NCBI GenBank assembly: GCA_036583965.1
Contig: JAZBQD010000021.1
Location: 20,113,120-20,177,119 of the forward strand
DNA length: 64,000 nt
Direction: 5' to 3'
From: Prunella strophiata
Lineage: Eukaryota; Chordata; Aves; Passeriformes; Prunellidae
Shown: piece after piece, positions 50,573 through 63,766 of the stretch
How the letters are laid out: each line of letters opens with the position of its first letter
How positions within the stretch are numbered: position 1 is the stretch's first letter
Notes under the pieces: model-generated
The model's input: only the letters and a program-made list of their open reading frames with translations
Told to the model about the DNA's origin: nothing
The model's database searches: none
Made by a program: the position numbers and the translations under genes

Positions 50573-52650
50573 AATGGGATGGGAATGGGATGGGAATGGG
50601 ATGGGAATGGGATGGGAATGGGATGGGAATGGGATGGGAATGGGATGGGAATGGGATGGGAATGGGATGGGAATGGGATGGGAATGGGATGGGAATGGGA
50701 TGGGAATGGGATGGGAATGGGATGGGAATGGGATGGGAATGGGATGGGAATGGGATGGGAATGGGATGGGAATGGGATGGGAATGGGATGGGAATGGGAT
50801 GGGAATGGGATGGGAATGGGATGGGAATGGGATGGGAATGGGATGGGAATGGGATGGGAATGGGATGGGAATGGGATGGGAATGGGATGGGAATGGGATG
50901 GGAATGGGATGGGAATGGGATGGGAATGGGATGGGAATGGGATGGGAATGGGATGGGAATGGGATGGGAATGGGATGGGAATGGGATGGGAATGGGATGG
51001 GAATGGGATGGGAATGGGATGGGAATGGGATGGGAATGGGATGGGAATGGGATGGGAATGGGATGGGAATGGGATGGGAATGGGATGGGAATGGGATGGG
51101 AATGGGATGGGAATGGGATGGGAATGGGATGGGAATGGGATGGGAATGGGATGGGAATGGGATGGGAATGGGATGGGAATGGGATGGGAATGGGATGGGA
51201 ATGGGATGGGAATGGGATGGGAATGGGATGGGAATGGGATGGGAATGGGATGGGAATGGGATGGGAATGGGATGGGAATGGGATGGGAATGGGATGGGAA
51301 TGGGATGGGAATGGGATGGGAATGGGATGGGAATGGGATGGGAATGGGATGGGAATGGGATGGGAATGGGATGGGAATGGGATGGGAATGGGATGGGAAT
51401 GGGATGGGAATGGGATGGGAATGGGATGGGAATGGGATGGGAATGGGATGGGAATGGGATGGGAATGGGATGGGAATGGGATGGGAATGGGATGGGAATG
51501 GGATGGGAATGGGATGGGAATGGGATGGGAATGGGATGGGAATGGGATGGGAATGGGATGGGAATGGGATGGGAATGGGATGGGAATGGGATGGGAATGG
51601 GATGGGAATGGGATGGGAATGGGATGGGAATGGGATGGGAATGGGATGGGAATGGGATGGGAATGGGATGGGAATGGGATGGGAATGGGATGGGAATGGG
51701 ATGGGAATGGGATGGGAATGGGATGGGAATGGGATGGGAATGGGATGGGAATGGGATGGGAATGGGATGGGAATGGGATGGGAATGGGATGGGAATGGGA
51801 TGGGAATGGGATGGGAATGGGATGGGAATGGGATGGGAATGGGATGGGAATGGGATGGGAATGGGATGGGAATGGGATGGGAATGGGATGGGAATGGGAT
51901 GGGAATGGGATGGGAATGGGATGGGAATGGGATGGGAATGGGATGGGAATGGGATGGGAATGGGATGGGAATGGGATGGGAATGGGATGGGAATGGGATG
52001 GGAATGGGATGGGAATGGGATGGGAATGGGATGGGAATGGGATGGGAATGGGATGGGAATGGGATGGGAATGGGATGGGAATGGGATGGGAATGGGATGG
52101 GAATGGGATGGGAATGGGATGGGAATGGGATGGGAATGGGATGGGAATGGGATGGGAATGGGATGGGAATGGGATGGGAATGGGATGGGAATGGGATGGG
52201 AATGGGATGGGAATGGGATGGGAATGGGATGGGAATGGGATGGGAATGGGATGGGAATGGGATGGGAATGGGATGGGAATGGGATGGGAATGGGATGGGA
52301 ATGGGATGGGAATGGGATGGGAATGGGATGGGAATGGGATGGGAATGGGATGGGAATGGGATGGGAATGGGATGGGAATGGGATGGGAATGGGATGGGAA
52401 TGGGATGGGAATGGGATGGGAATGGGATGGGAATGGGATGGGAATGGGATGGGAATGGGATGGGAATGGGATGGGAATGGGATGGGAATGGGATGGGAAT
52501 GGGATGGGAATGGGATGGGAATGGGATGGGAATGGGATGGGAATGGGATGGGAATGGGATGGGAATGGGATGGGAATGGGATGGGAATGGGATGGGAATG
52601 GGATGGGAATGGGATGGGCATGGGATGGGAATGGGATGGGAATGGGATGG
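50573..52650 (+). repeat. 11-bp G-rich minisatellite, about 188 copies
   Basis: The unit GGGAATGGGAT is practically perfect, with a single C variant near 52619. G triplets on the plus strand are separated by 2-3 bases throughout. It directly borders the candidate CBFA2T3 promoter. Confidence 0.98.
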
Positions 52651-53810
52651 GATGGACGGGGCTACAGGGCTGGGCGGCACCAGGGATTCTGCACGGAACC
52701 GAGGGGCTGCTCAGCACCGGGGGACTGAATGGGACACGGGGCTCGGTGACACCGGCAGTCTGCACGGGGACATGGGGCTGCCCACGGCTTCAGGGGATGA
52801 ACGGGACCTGGTGACACTCTGGGGACTGGAAGGCCGTGCATGGCAGTGTGCAGGGCTTGGAGGCTGCAGGGACTTGGGTTTGCAAAATCGTCAGAGTTGG
52901 GGATGCTAAAGATCGGGGGTTGCAGAGCTGGGAGTGAGGGGCTGCATGGGGGGCGGGGTAACACGTTTTGAGGAGCTGCAAGGAGCTGGGAGTTGTTTTG
53001 GGGGAGGTGGAGGGACTGCAAGGGAACGGGCCGGGACTTGTCTGGGTCATGGGAAGAGTCAAGGGGGTGGAGCAGGGTGGGGGTGTCTGCAAGGGGCTGG
53101 GGGGCTGCGGGGGGATGGAGCTGTGCTTGCTCAGCTTCCCTCTGCAGGGGCCCAAGGGCTGGGGCAGCACTGGAGCAGCCACAAGACCACAGGCACAGCC
53201 CTCAGAGTCCCACATGCCCACCCCAGCCTGGCCTTGGAGTGCCCTCCCACCCTGCTGGGCCTCGGTGCGGCTCCAGGGGCAGCTGCGCGCTGGGAATGCC
53301 GGCGGGACCCTCCCCGGCAGCGCTGCGGGGCAGCGGTGCACATCTGGGGGCAGCGGTGCACATCTGGCTGCCTGGCACACCCTTCCCACATGCCCCGTGC
53401 CAGCCGGGGCACAGCATTCCAATTTTCCCTGCCCAAGTCCTGCTCCAAAGCTGCTGCTCCCGTGCTCCGGGAAGCACAACCCCCGTGAATTTCCCTGCGA
53501 ATTTCCCTGCGAGCCCAGCCCCGGCTCTGTGTGTAATGACTGTGCCTGGCAGCTGCCTCCCTCTGCGGCTGCCCTGTGCCGGTGCATTACTCATCCTCAG
53601 CACTTCCCAGCGATTGGGAGAGCCGCAGCTCTGCCAGGCGGAGTCACCCGGCTCGGCACGGCTCGGCACGGCACGGCACGGCCGGGCTCGGGTGGCACAG
53701 AGCAGCTGCGGGGGCACTGGGCAGCCAGAGAGTGGCCCTGGGGCACGGGCACTGTGTGGGCACTGCGAGGGCAACTGCCCACCAGGGGGGGGGGCCCTGC
53801 ATGGCCCAAA
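52651..53810. other. Non-coding spacer upstream of CBFA2T3
   Basis: GC-rich, no recognised gene. Open frames are short-unit or low-complexity. A short CGGCACGGCT-type repeat is near 53655. Confidence 0.6.
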
Positions 53811-55335
53811 TGTGGCCACTGCATGGCCAGTAAATGGTCATTGCATGGCCAGTAAATGGTCATTGCATGGCCAGTAAATGGTCATTGCATGGCCAGTAAA
53901 TGGTCATTGCATGGCCAGTAAATGGTCATTGCATGGCCAGTAAATGGTCATTGCATGGCCAGTAAATGGTCATTGCATGGCCAGTAAATGGTCATTGCAT
54001 GGCCAGTAAATGGTCATTGCATGGCCAGTAAATGGTCATTGCATGGCCAGTAAATGGTCATTGCATGGCCAGTAAATGGTCATTGCATGGCCAGTAAATG
54101 GTCATTGCATGGCCAGTAAATGGTCATTGCATGGCCAGTAAATGGTCATTGCATGGCCAGTAAATGGTCATTGCATGGCCAGTAAATGGTCATTGCATGG
54201 CCAGTAAATGGTCATTGCATGGCCAGTAAATGGTCATTGCATGACCCCAATGTGGCTATTGTATGGCCAGTAAAGGGTCACTGCATGGCCCAAATGTGGC
54301 CACTGCATGGCCAGTAAATGGTCATTGCATGGCCAGTAAATGGTCATTGCATGACCCCAATGTGGCTATTGTATGGCCAGTGAATGGTCACTGCATGGCC
54401 CAAATGTGGCCACTGCATGGCCAGTAAATGGTCATTGCATGGCCAGTAAATGGTCATTGCATGGCCAGTAAATGGTCATTGCATGGCCAGTAAATGGTCA
54501 TTGCATGGCCAGTAAATGGTCATTGCATGGCCAGTAAATGGTCATTGCATGGCCAGTAAATGGTCATTGCATGGCCAGTAAATGGTCATTGCATGGCCAG
54601 TAAATGGTCATTGCATGACCCCAATGTGGCTATTGTATGGCCAGTAAAGGGTCACTGCATGGCCCAAATGTGGCCACTGCATGGCCAGTGAATGGTCACT
54701 GCATGGCCAGTAAATGGTCATTGCATGGCCAGTAAATGGTCATTGCATGGCCAGTAAATGGTCATTGCATGGCCAGTAAATGGTCATTGCATGGCCAGTA
54801 AATGGTCATTGCATGACCCCAATGTGGCTATTGTATGGCCAGTAAAGGGTCACTGCATGGCCCAAATGTGGCCACTGCATGGCCAGTAAATGGTCATTGC
54901 ATGACCCCAATGTGGCTATTGTATGGCCAGTAAATGGTCATTGCATGGCCCAAATGTGGCCACTGCATGGCCAGTGAATGGTCATTGCATGGCCAGTAAA
55001 TGGTCATTGCATGGCCAGTGAATGGTCATTGCATGGCCAGTAAATGGTCATTGCATGGCCAAAATGGTCACTGCATGGCCAGTAAATGGTCATTGCATGG
55101 CCAGTAAATGGTCATTGCATGGCCAGTAAATGGTCATTGCATGGCCAGTGAATGGTCATTGCATGGCCAGTAAATGGTCATTGCATGGCCAGTAAATGGT
55201 CATTGCATGGCCCCTGAGTGACCACTGCATGGCCAGTAAATGGTCACTGCATGACCCCAATGTGGCTATTGTATGGCCAGTAAAGGGTCACTGCATGGCC
55301 CAAATGTGGCCACTGCATGGCCAGTAAATGCCAAC
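53811..55335. repeat. 22-bp minisatellite with a recurrent variant block
   Basis: The common unit is CATGGCCAGTAAATGGTCAT plus TG. A distinct block (CATGACCCCAATGTGGCTAT, TGTATGGCCAGTAAAGGGTC, CATGGCCCAAATGTGGCCAC) interrupts it repeatedly, near 54240, 54350, 54615, 54815, 54900 and 55250, so the array has a higher-order structure. Confidence 0.96.
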
Positions 55336-58300
55336 CACATGGCCACAGAGTGACCTTTCTACAGGTAGTAAATGATCATCACAAGGTCACTAAGTGACCA
55401 TTCTATGGCCACCAAATGGCCATCACTTGGCCACTCTGGGGCCACCACAAGTCCCCAGATGACCACTGCATGGTCACTGCACAGCCCAGCTCCCCCACTG
55501 ATGGGGTCACAGCAGAACCCTGACCCAGCCCTTCCAGCCCCAGCTCAGTTTCCCATCCCTTGCTCCCAGAGGGCACCCAGGGGGCTCTCAGGAGGGTCAC
55601 AGAGGGCACCCAGGGGGCTCCCAGGGGGCTCCCAGGGTCTGTGGTTCTCCAGGTCCTGCTGCCCCCGTTCCCACAGGGACTTTCCCCAGGAGCCCCGTGC
55701 GGGAGCACGGAGGGAAATCCTCCCCCGGGGCTGAGCTCCCGCCCCGCCACACCCCGGTGGGTGGCACCGCTGGCACATGCAAATGCCAGCACCTCGTGTG
55801 CCTGGGGACACTCGGGGCACGCGGTTCCCAGCACAGGCCGAGGCGTTGTGGACCCCCAGCACCAGGGGGGCAGCCCAGGAGTGCTCCCAGAGCTCTGGGC
55901 TGCCAGCACAGGGCTCCTTTGGGATCAGGTCGCTCACTGGGACAGCAGGGAGGTGCCCGTGGGGGTGACCACGCTGCCAGCCTGGCCACCTGTGTCACAC
56001 ACACCCAAGTGCAGACCTGGAACACGCCACAAATCCCTCCTGTGAGTGCCCAGCTGGTGCTGTGCCATGGGCCTGGCCATGGCCAAACCCGTCCCCTCTG
56101 ACCTGCCACGAGCAGGAGCTGTCACCTCCTCTCCTTAATTTGGGGATGCCATCAAACCCCCCCTGCCCTGGCACCTCGTGCCCCAGGAGCCACTCAAGCA
56201 CCGCGGGGACGGGCAGGTGGCACTGTCCCCTGCAGGACATCAGGGGACAGAGCCACCACCCCCCCCCCCCCCCCGGCGGCGTTTGGGTGGTAGGGGCTGC
56301 TGCGTTCCCATTCCACGCACGCAGCCTGTAATTTGGGTCTATTGAAGTCATAATTCACTACTGTGAAAATAAACATTTGTGTTAGCTCGCTGCATTCGGC
56401 GGGGTTCGGCTGAATGTTAATAATTCCCTGCCGCGGGAGGGATGCACGTGGCTCGGGGGGCTGGGACAAAGCCCGGGCACCCGTGGCCGTGGCCGTGGCC
56501 ACCTCCTCGCAGGGTTTGGGCGAGTTCCCACCCTCCTTTGGACCCTATCCCTGGGATCCCCCGGATCCTGAAGAAACGGGAAAGAGCCGCTTTGTACTAA
56601 TCCAGGCATAATGAGGGAGATAAATGTAATTTTTAGACAATATTTGGAGCTCAGCGCCTACTCAGACCCTTCCGTCCCCATCCCTGTCACTGGGTTTGTA
56701 CCCTTGTGCTGTTTTGTGGATGCTCCCACTGCACCAGGGACACCCCATCACCCACGCGGTGCCATGGGATGCAGGAGGACGCCTGGGCCACCCCCCGGCC
56801 CCGGCTGTCCCCAGGGCTGTCCCCAGGGCTGTCCCCGCTGGGTGCAAGGGGCTGGCGCTTCCCTCGGCATTTGCATCTTCCCAGCCTTTATCTTTCTCCG
56901 GGTCTCTGTATTGCTGCAATTACAGACACTTTAAAACACAATGATCTGGCTGTTAGCGTGATGGATGACAGAACCTTTCTGTCTGGTTTAAATCATTGCT
57001 GAGAGTGAGCAAACTTCCCCGGCTTAACCCTTTCCTGCCCCAAACCCGCTCTCAGCCAGGGGCTGCTCTGAGCTCCACGGCCACCCCTCCACCACACGCC
57101 TGGGTCCCTGGGTGGGAGAAAGGGGGGTCTGGCGTTCCTACAGGAAATCCTTCCCCCATCGCTCAGCTCCCTGGGTCTGTGCTGTCGGGGCTCCCTGGGC
57201 GCCTGGGGACAGGCGATGGCACCGGGCCCGCCCCGGCCGCGCCGGTGGCCCCGCTCCGTGCGGTGGGAAATTAACGGCTGGAGCGGAGATAAGCGCCTGC
57301 CAGAGCCCGATAGCCGGCTGGACCCATCCCAGCCGCGGGCTGGCAACCCTTCCCCGGCAAATCTGAAACCGGGGCAGGATGGGGCCCAGGGCATTGCCAC
57401 CCGTGGGAGAGGGTGGAAACTCCTGCCCTGGCTCGGTGTCGGTCCCGCTGGCGCGGTGAGCCCGGGGCGGGTTTGAGCCGCACGCGTTGTGCTGATCCAC
57501 GCTCCCTTTGTTGTGGGGAGGTGGCATCTCCCACTGCCCAGCATCCTGCCCAGTGCCCACCCCTGCCTGCCCACCCCACGGGTGTCACCATCACCCGTCC
57601 CCTGTGCTCTCAGTGCTGGGTCCTGTCCTCCATCCCTGCTGGGTGTGCACAAGGAGAGGCTGCATGGACAGGTCTGGAGGGTGCCAAGGACCTGCCCAGG
57701 GGAAGGGACACCCCGAGGCACAGCCTGGGGGACAAGGGGAGCGCTGAGGCCTTGGCAGGGTGAGTGCCAGGAGATAAAGTGCTCTCTGAGGGCAGATGAA
57801 GGCAGCTGGTGCTAAAACCTCACAGGAAATGGTCACCACCATGTGCCATCCATATCTGCCCCTGCAGGTGCCCCCTGCCCGCTATCAGGGCCGTGCACAC
57901 GGGGGGCGCTGGGCTCACGGTGACACCAAGGCACCCTTGGATGTCCCCTCTTGTCTCTGCAGCCACCGCGGTGCTGGGGACGCTTTTCACACCTTGGGGG
58001 TGCCCAGCCACCGGTGGTGACCCGGTGCTGTCCCCGAGCCTCCCCCTGGTGCTGCACTCCCCCTTCTCCCGGAGCTCCGGCTCAGCCCCCGCCGGGACGA
58101 GCTGATTGCTATTCCCGCTGCATCCCCTCCTCACGAGCCTCAGGCTTTTTAAAACACCCCACGGAGCCGGTTTATCACCCCGGGCTGGTGGCCCTGCCCT
58201 GTCCCTGCACGGGCACCCCGGGCCGTGCCGGCTCCTGCCCCCGCCCGCTCTCACGGGACCGTGTCTGCAGGCGAGCGCGCCGAGCCGTGCCGCAGGTTTC

Positions 58301-58620
58301 CTGTGTCCCCCCCGCGGGTCTGTCTGTCCGTCTGGGTTTCTCAGCCTCCATCCGTTCCCTCTCGGGGAGCAGAGCATCCCTGGGCACCTCTCTGAGTCCC
58401 TGCTGGATGTGGCATTGCCAGCGGTGCCCTGCCAGCAGAGCTTGGTGACAACGTGTGGCCGAGTGCCCCCAGGCTGCAGTGATGCAAAACCCCACCCGGC
58501 CGTGGGGTCTCCACTCCCCGTTTGCTCAGAGCATCCCTGCAGGGACAGGGAGCTGGGGGCTGGGAGGGGTCGGTGTGGCCGTGGATGGTCCTCCCCTCCC
58601 CCTGGCTGCGAGCACGGATG
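55336..58620. other. Non-coding region with AT-rich islands
   Basis: No gene recognised. AT-rich islands at about 56320-56440, 56575-56660 and 56870-57010 stand out from the GC-rich background and could be conserved enhancers. GATA sites AGATAAA near 56890 and AGATAAG at 57287-57293 are present. A run of about 20 C lies near 56257-56276. Confidence 0.5.
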
Positions 58621-58627
58621 TGGTGGC

Positions 58628-58995
58628 CCAAATCTCGGTGCCCAAATCTCAGTGCCTAAATCTCGGTGCCCAAATCTCAGTGCCCAAATCTCAGTGCCAA
58701 AATCTCGGTGCCCAAATCTCAGTACCCAAATCTGTGCCCAAATCTGTGCCCAAATCTCGGTGCCCAAATCTCAGTGCCTAAATCTCGGTGCCAAAATCTC
58801 AGTGCCCAAATCTCAGTGCCCAAATCTCGATGGCCACATCTCGGTGCCCAAATCTCAGTGCCCAAATCTGTGCCCAAATCTCAGTGCCCAAATCTCAGTG
58901 CCTAAATCTCGGTGCCCAAATCTCGGTGCCCAAATCTCAGTGCCCAAATCTCGGCGCCTAAAATTCGGTGCCCAAATGTCAGTGCCTAAATCCAT
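58628..58995. repeat. 14-bp minisatellite, about 25 copies
   Basis: Units CCCAAATCTCAGTG and CCCAAATCTCGGTG, with scattered shorter units lacking TCTCAG. Confidence 0.95.
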
Positions 58996-58999
58996 CCCT

Positions 59000-61950
59000 G
59001 TGCCAGCACCGAGCACCGGGAGCCAGGCTGCAGCACCCGCGCCTCTTCCCTTGGCATTCGGCTTGCAGCAGGAGCCCTGGCGCTGGATTTTCCTGCACGT
59101 TAATCCATCGGGGAATGCAGCAGGGAGATAAGGGGCTGGTGGGGAGCCAGCGGCCGGGGAAGACGCTCGCCTGCCCTGCGGCTATCGCCCGCCGCAGCTG
59201 CATCCGCCCGGGGACATCTGCTCGGCAGGAAGCGCCGTGCGCCAGCCTTTCCCAGGAAAGGGGCTTCGTTTGTGCCTGGCTTCCCTCCCTGAGCACTCCT
59301 GGGGGTCCCCAGCCTCGGGCTCACCCACCCTGCAGCCATCGGGCTGGAAGGAGCAGCCCCACTGGCTGCTGAAGCAGATCCAGTGGCTTTGTGGCTTTCC
59401 CACAACTTCCACATAGGAAAGAAAAAAGTGCATCTCCCATTAAAAGAAAAAAAAAATTAAAATCCTGTTTTCTTTGCTGACAGATTCGTTCCTGCTTCGT
59501 GGCATTCAAAGGGAAACCACCCCCTACTGCTTATCATCCCACTCACCCTGTGCTGCCAGCTCCAGAAAATCATTGCTTGCCTTAAAAAATGGGAGACTTA
59601 AGGATACAGCACTGCTCCTCTGGGTGCTTCCAGGTATTGGGCTGCCAGGAGCAGTTTCCAGCTTTTCTTTGCCATGGAGAGCCTGGGAATTGTTTCAATT
59701 GCAAAGCAAAGATGACCACGTGCTGCCCTGACTCCAGGAGCTGGTGTTTTGGGGTGCATGGAGACACTGCTGGCACCTCCATGGGAGCAGCACCCAGAGG
59801 CAAGTCCTGCCAGCCTCGTCCTTGGCCAGCAGGAATTCACTGATAAATATTGAACAAAATCCCCTGAGATGCCCTTGGGTTCACAACAGGCTCACATTCC
59901 CCTTCTCCCACCCTAACCTTGGGGGCCAGCTCCTTCCTGGCCCTCCCCATCCCACAGGCTGCACTGCCTGCATCGTTCCCAATAACGATGGGAATTTAAT
60001 TAGCAGGCATTGCACTTCCAGCACCTCACATCCCCGCAGAAATCAATGGCAGCTAGCAGGAGGTGCTGTGAGCCTGCCTTCACTCCAGCATGGACATCCA
60101 AGCCCTGGGGCTGCTTTCAGAACCTCCCCAGGGCCAAAAACCTCCAGCCTGGGGCTCTGGCTGTGTGGAGGCCAGTGCTGATCTGTGTTGTGCCAGGCCA
60201 TGCCACGGGGAGCCACGGGCTGGTGCCAGGTGAGGGCTGGGATTTGTTACGAGCTCCAGATGCGCCACGGCAGCAGAGGACGTTGTGGCTGTCCCTGGCC
60301 ACCTGCATCGTTTCCAAGTTCCCAGGCTAAAAGCAGGGCTTGTTATCAAGAGCAAAAAATGTGCCACCTCTGTTGTATTTCATTTCCCTTTCTCCACCTC
60401 TTCCCTGCCCGCTGTGCATCGGAGATAACAGCTCTCGGTGCCGACGCTGGAGAGCGGGGCCGGCAACGGCCTCACCAGCCCTATCGCTGCCTCGCCGGCC
60501 GCAAGGAAATCAGGAAGTTTGCAGAGATATTTGGCCAACAAAACAAACATTTCTCCTGCCAAAAGCCTAACGGGCAGCCCGGGCAGCCCGCAGCAATCTG
60601 CACGGCTCCCTGGCTGCAGCCTTCCGGAGCGCCGTGCCCGCCGGGCCCTGCCGCCTTATCGCAGCGTGCCCCTGCCTGCCTGTGCCAGCTCTGGGCACAG
60701 GGACCCCAGCACGGCTCCCCCAGCGCTTGGTGAACCAGCACAACAGGTGCAGCACCCGGGGTGCACCCAAACCGTGCCCTGTGCTGTGCCAGCTGTGCCC
60801 CTGGCCCGTGGGCAGGTGCCAGGGGCGGGCAGGGGGCTGCGGCCGGAGCGGTGCCGGGGCAGCGGGGTGGGGAGTGAGGGGAAGCGAGGCACGGGGCCAG
60901 CATTGTTCACTCGGGTGACTCAGCCAGCTCTGCTTTCCTGCCCGTGCTGGGCACAGGCCCAGCAGAGCCCCCGAGCCCCCCAGAGCTGCCAGAGCCCCTT
61001 GGCCTGGGTGCCCGGGCATGCTGCAGCACAGGGATGGGGGATGCTCCATCCCCACGGAGCCTCTGCACTGCAAACCAACACCTGGAGAGCCCGTGGGGTC
61101 AGATGTGAGCTGCTGATCCCAGAATGAGCACAGACACCCAGCAAACACAGGGTTGAAATGCTGCAAATAAAACATCCTCGGGGCTGATTACTCGTTATGG
61201 AAAGGTTTAATTGCAGAGCAGGCTCTGAATGGGTCCCCATGACAGCGAGCCCATGGAGCCCCACGGTGCCTTTGCCATGGGCTTGGCCATGTCCCAGCTC
61301 CCCATTCCCACTGGCTGGTCCCCAAGGAGATGCACTGACTGGTGCCAGCCACGTGCCACCCTCGGGGAGCACCTGCCTGCCCAAGGCTGCATTTGGCACT
61401 GGGGTGAGTCACCCGTGCCACGGCACATGGCACTGCCACGGCCACCGCCACCTTCCTCCCACCGCCGCCTCTCACCTTGGCTGGTCCTGCGTGGTGCCCT
61501 GGCCCAGGAGGGCTCCCTGTCCCCTCTGAGGAGTCCCGAGGGGATGGTGGCAGCACCCCAAATGTGCGAGCCCCGCCGAGGCTGGTGTCGCCAGCCTCGT
61601 CCCACCCGCGGGCAGGAGCTGCGCTGGGGCTGGGGGTGCCGAGCCGCGGAGGGGCGCGGGCTGCGCTGCCCGCCCGGCGCCTGCCCGGCCGCCGGGGCCG
61701 CTCATGTGACGGCCGGGGCCGCGGTGGCAGCGGAGCCGCGTCCCATGGCGAGGGGAAGGTGAACAGCTGCCGGGCAGTGATAATGCGGCGGGTGGGGGTG
61801 GCCGGGCAGCTGCGCCCGTGTCCTTCCCCAACAGGAACCATCTGTGACCAAGCCCAGCTCTGCCTTCCCTATCAGCCATTCCGGTCTGACTTTCCAACAA
61901 CTTCCCCTTCGCGCCGGCCTCACTTCCTCACTGAGAGGGGCCGGCACGCA
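59000..61950. other. Non-coding region upstream of CBFA2T3
   Basis: No gene recognised. GATA-type sites lie at 59126-59132 (AGATAAG) and near 60423 (GAGATAAC). A possible E-box/GATA composite is at 61764-61783. Confidence 0.5.
61764..61783 (+). promoter_or_regulatory. Candidate TAL1-GATA composite site
   Basis: CAGCTG is followed, 8 bases after its CTG, by TGATAA. This is the CTG(N8)WGATAA spacing known for TAL1-GATA1 complexes. CBFA2T3 is a partner of that complex, which makes the site plausible, but the motif alone is weak evidence. Confidence 0.25.
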
Positions 61951-61954
61951 GGAC

Positions 61955-62085
61955 AGGCACGGCAGGACTGGCACGGCAGGATTGGCATGGCAGGATTGGC
62001 ATGGCAGGATTGGCACGGCAGGATTGGCACAGCACAGCAGGACTGGCACAGTACAGCACAGCAGGATTGGCATGGCACAGCACAG
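61955..62085. repeat. 14-15 bp minisatellite
   Basis: About eight to nine units like GCACGGCAGGATTG / GCATGGCAGGATTG, with CACAGCACAG insertions in later copies. Confidence 0.88.
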
Positions 62086-62089
62086 CTGT

Positions 62090-63766
62090 CCTGGTGCACC
62101 TTGGCACAGGCAGCACCATGCACAGGGGCACGGGCACAACCAGCATGGCAAGGTTGTCCATGTGCAGCCTGGCCCAAACACAGGGCTCACCCCCCCTCGC
62201 TGCAGCCCCTTTGCCTGGGATCACCCATGGGATGAGGTTTTCCCACGGCTGCTCCTGCTCTGATCTGCAGCTGCAGCATCACCCCGACCTTCCCAGCACT
62301 CGGGGTGACCCCCGTGTGCAGCCCATCCCTGCCCCCCCGGCCAGGCCCCTCAGCACCGGCGTTTGGGCTCCCCAAGAGCTGCCAGCGAGAGAGAAACAAC
62401 TTGTTAGAAACCCCAAAGGCAGCTCTGGGCTGCAGGTGGGAGGGAGGAAACGTGTCCTAAAAATACAGCAGCGCCTGCACGGTCCCCGAAGGTGGCTGAG
62501 CAGATGGCGTGTCTCGGCGGCCACCTGGGCTCCTGCAGATGGCACCCGGGGCTCCCCGCTCTGTGCCCCCCGCCCAGGGCTCGGGGGGGGGGCAGGAAGG
62601 GCCAGGTGGGAGTGGGGAGGAAGGTCCCGGGGTGTGGGGGTGCTGTGCTGTGCTGTGGGGGCAAAGCAGGGTGTCACCAGCACGGTCTGTGCCCTCTGGG
62701 TGCAGCCCCGAGCCCCAGGGGACATCGAGCACGGTCTGGGCGCTGCAGGGAGATGAGGGGAAGCCCCAGCACGGGGCTGATGTGCTGGGGAAAGGGCCAC
62801 AAGCCACAAAGCACAGCCTGACCCTTCCAGGGCTGTGTGTTTGGGGGGGAGATGCCACAGCTGTCCCCAGCACAGTTCCACCCCGGCCCCACATCCTCAG
62901 CTCCGTTCTGCCCACCCTGGAGATGCCCGTGCCCCACCAGCACTGGCACGGCAGCCCGAGTGTGGGCTGAAGGCTGGCAGAGGTTTTGGCAGGGTTTCCA
63001 GCTGTGTTGCAGGCTCTGGCTTCTTCCCCTTTTCTTTCTGCCGGCCCAGGTGGGCGCTGCGTCATCGCTCGGGGTTTTGCCAGGCTGCCCCCCGGCCAGG
63101 GCCGGGCTCACCGCGGGACACGGAGAGCGGCAACTTCTGGGGAGTGCCCCAGGGCAGCGAGTCAAAACAAGAGGGTTCCGGGGCCGGCCAGGAAAATCCC
63201 TCCCAGCTGCGGCCCCGTGTCCCCGCGTCACCCGCCCGGGAGGGTTTTCTGCGCCAGGAAGCAGAGAGCACCTGCCCGAGAGGGCAGCTGCAGGCGCCGG
63301 GCTGCCGGGGGGGAATGCCCGGCAGGGGAGACCCCCGAGCTCTGCCCAGGCTGCAGGGAGCCCCCGGGGTGCGGGGGTCCGGCTCGGCTCGGGGGAACCC
63401 CTGGGATGCAGAGTTCTGACTCACCCAGGGAGGGGAACGCCCGGGCAGCCGGGGTCTGCCTCGGGGAGGGGAAACATCTCCTAACACCGAGAGGGGGTGG
63501 GGGGCCCGCCCTGGCACGGGGGAACCGCGGGCTCCGGGGTCTGCCCGGTCACGGGTGACCCCTCCCGCCCACGCTCCCCGAGCCCGCCGCGCTCCCGGCC
63601 GGGTCCTCTGAGAACCAGAGCGGCTCTTGGGCCGAGCAGGAACTCCCCTGCTCGAGGAGAGGCAGGACGGGCTCCCCGCGCCCCCACACTCCGCAGCGAG
63701 CTGGGGCAACGAGGTCAGGAAGCCCCGGGGGCGGTCGAGGTGTTGGTACCAGCCCTGTGCTTGCGG
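62090..63766. other. Non-coding GC-rich region
   Basis: No coding exon, RNA gene or transposon recognised. CpG-dense from about 63050 to 63700, which may be a CpG island of an unannotated promoter. Confidence 0.45.

Noticed and set aside
47367..52909. Very long Arg/Gly/Pro, Pro/Ser/His or Met/Gly/Trp repeat proteins
   Set aside because: Products of the 20-bp and 11-bp arrays; open on both strands, no conserved sequence, no coding bias.
53811..55335. CRISPR-like array of direct repeats
   Set aside because: Units are contiguous with no unique spacers, in an animal genome; it is a minisatellite.
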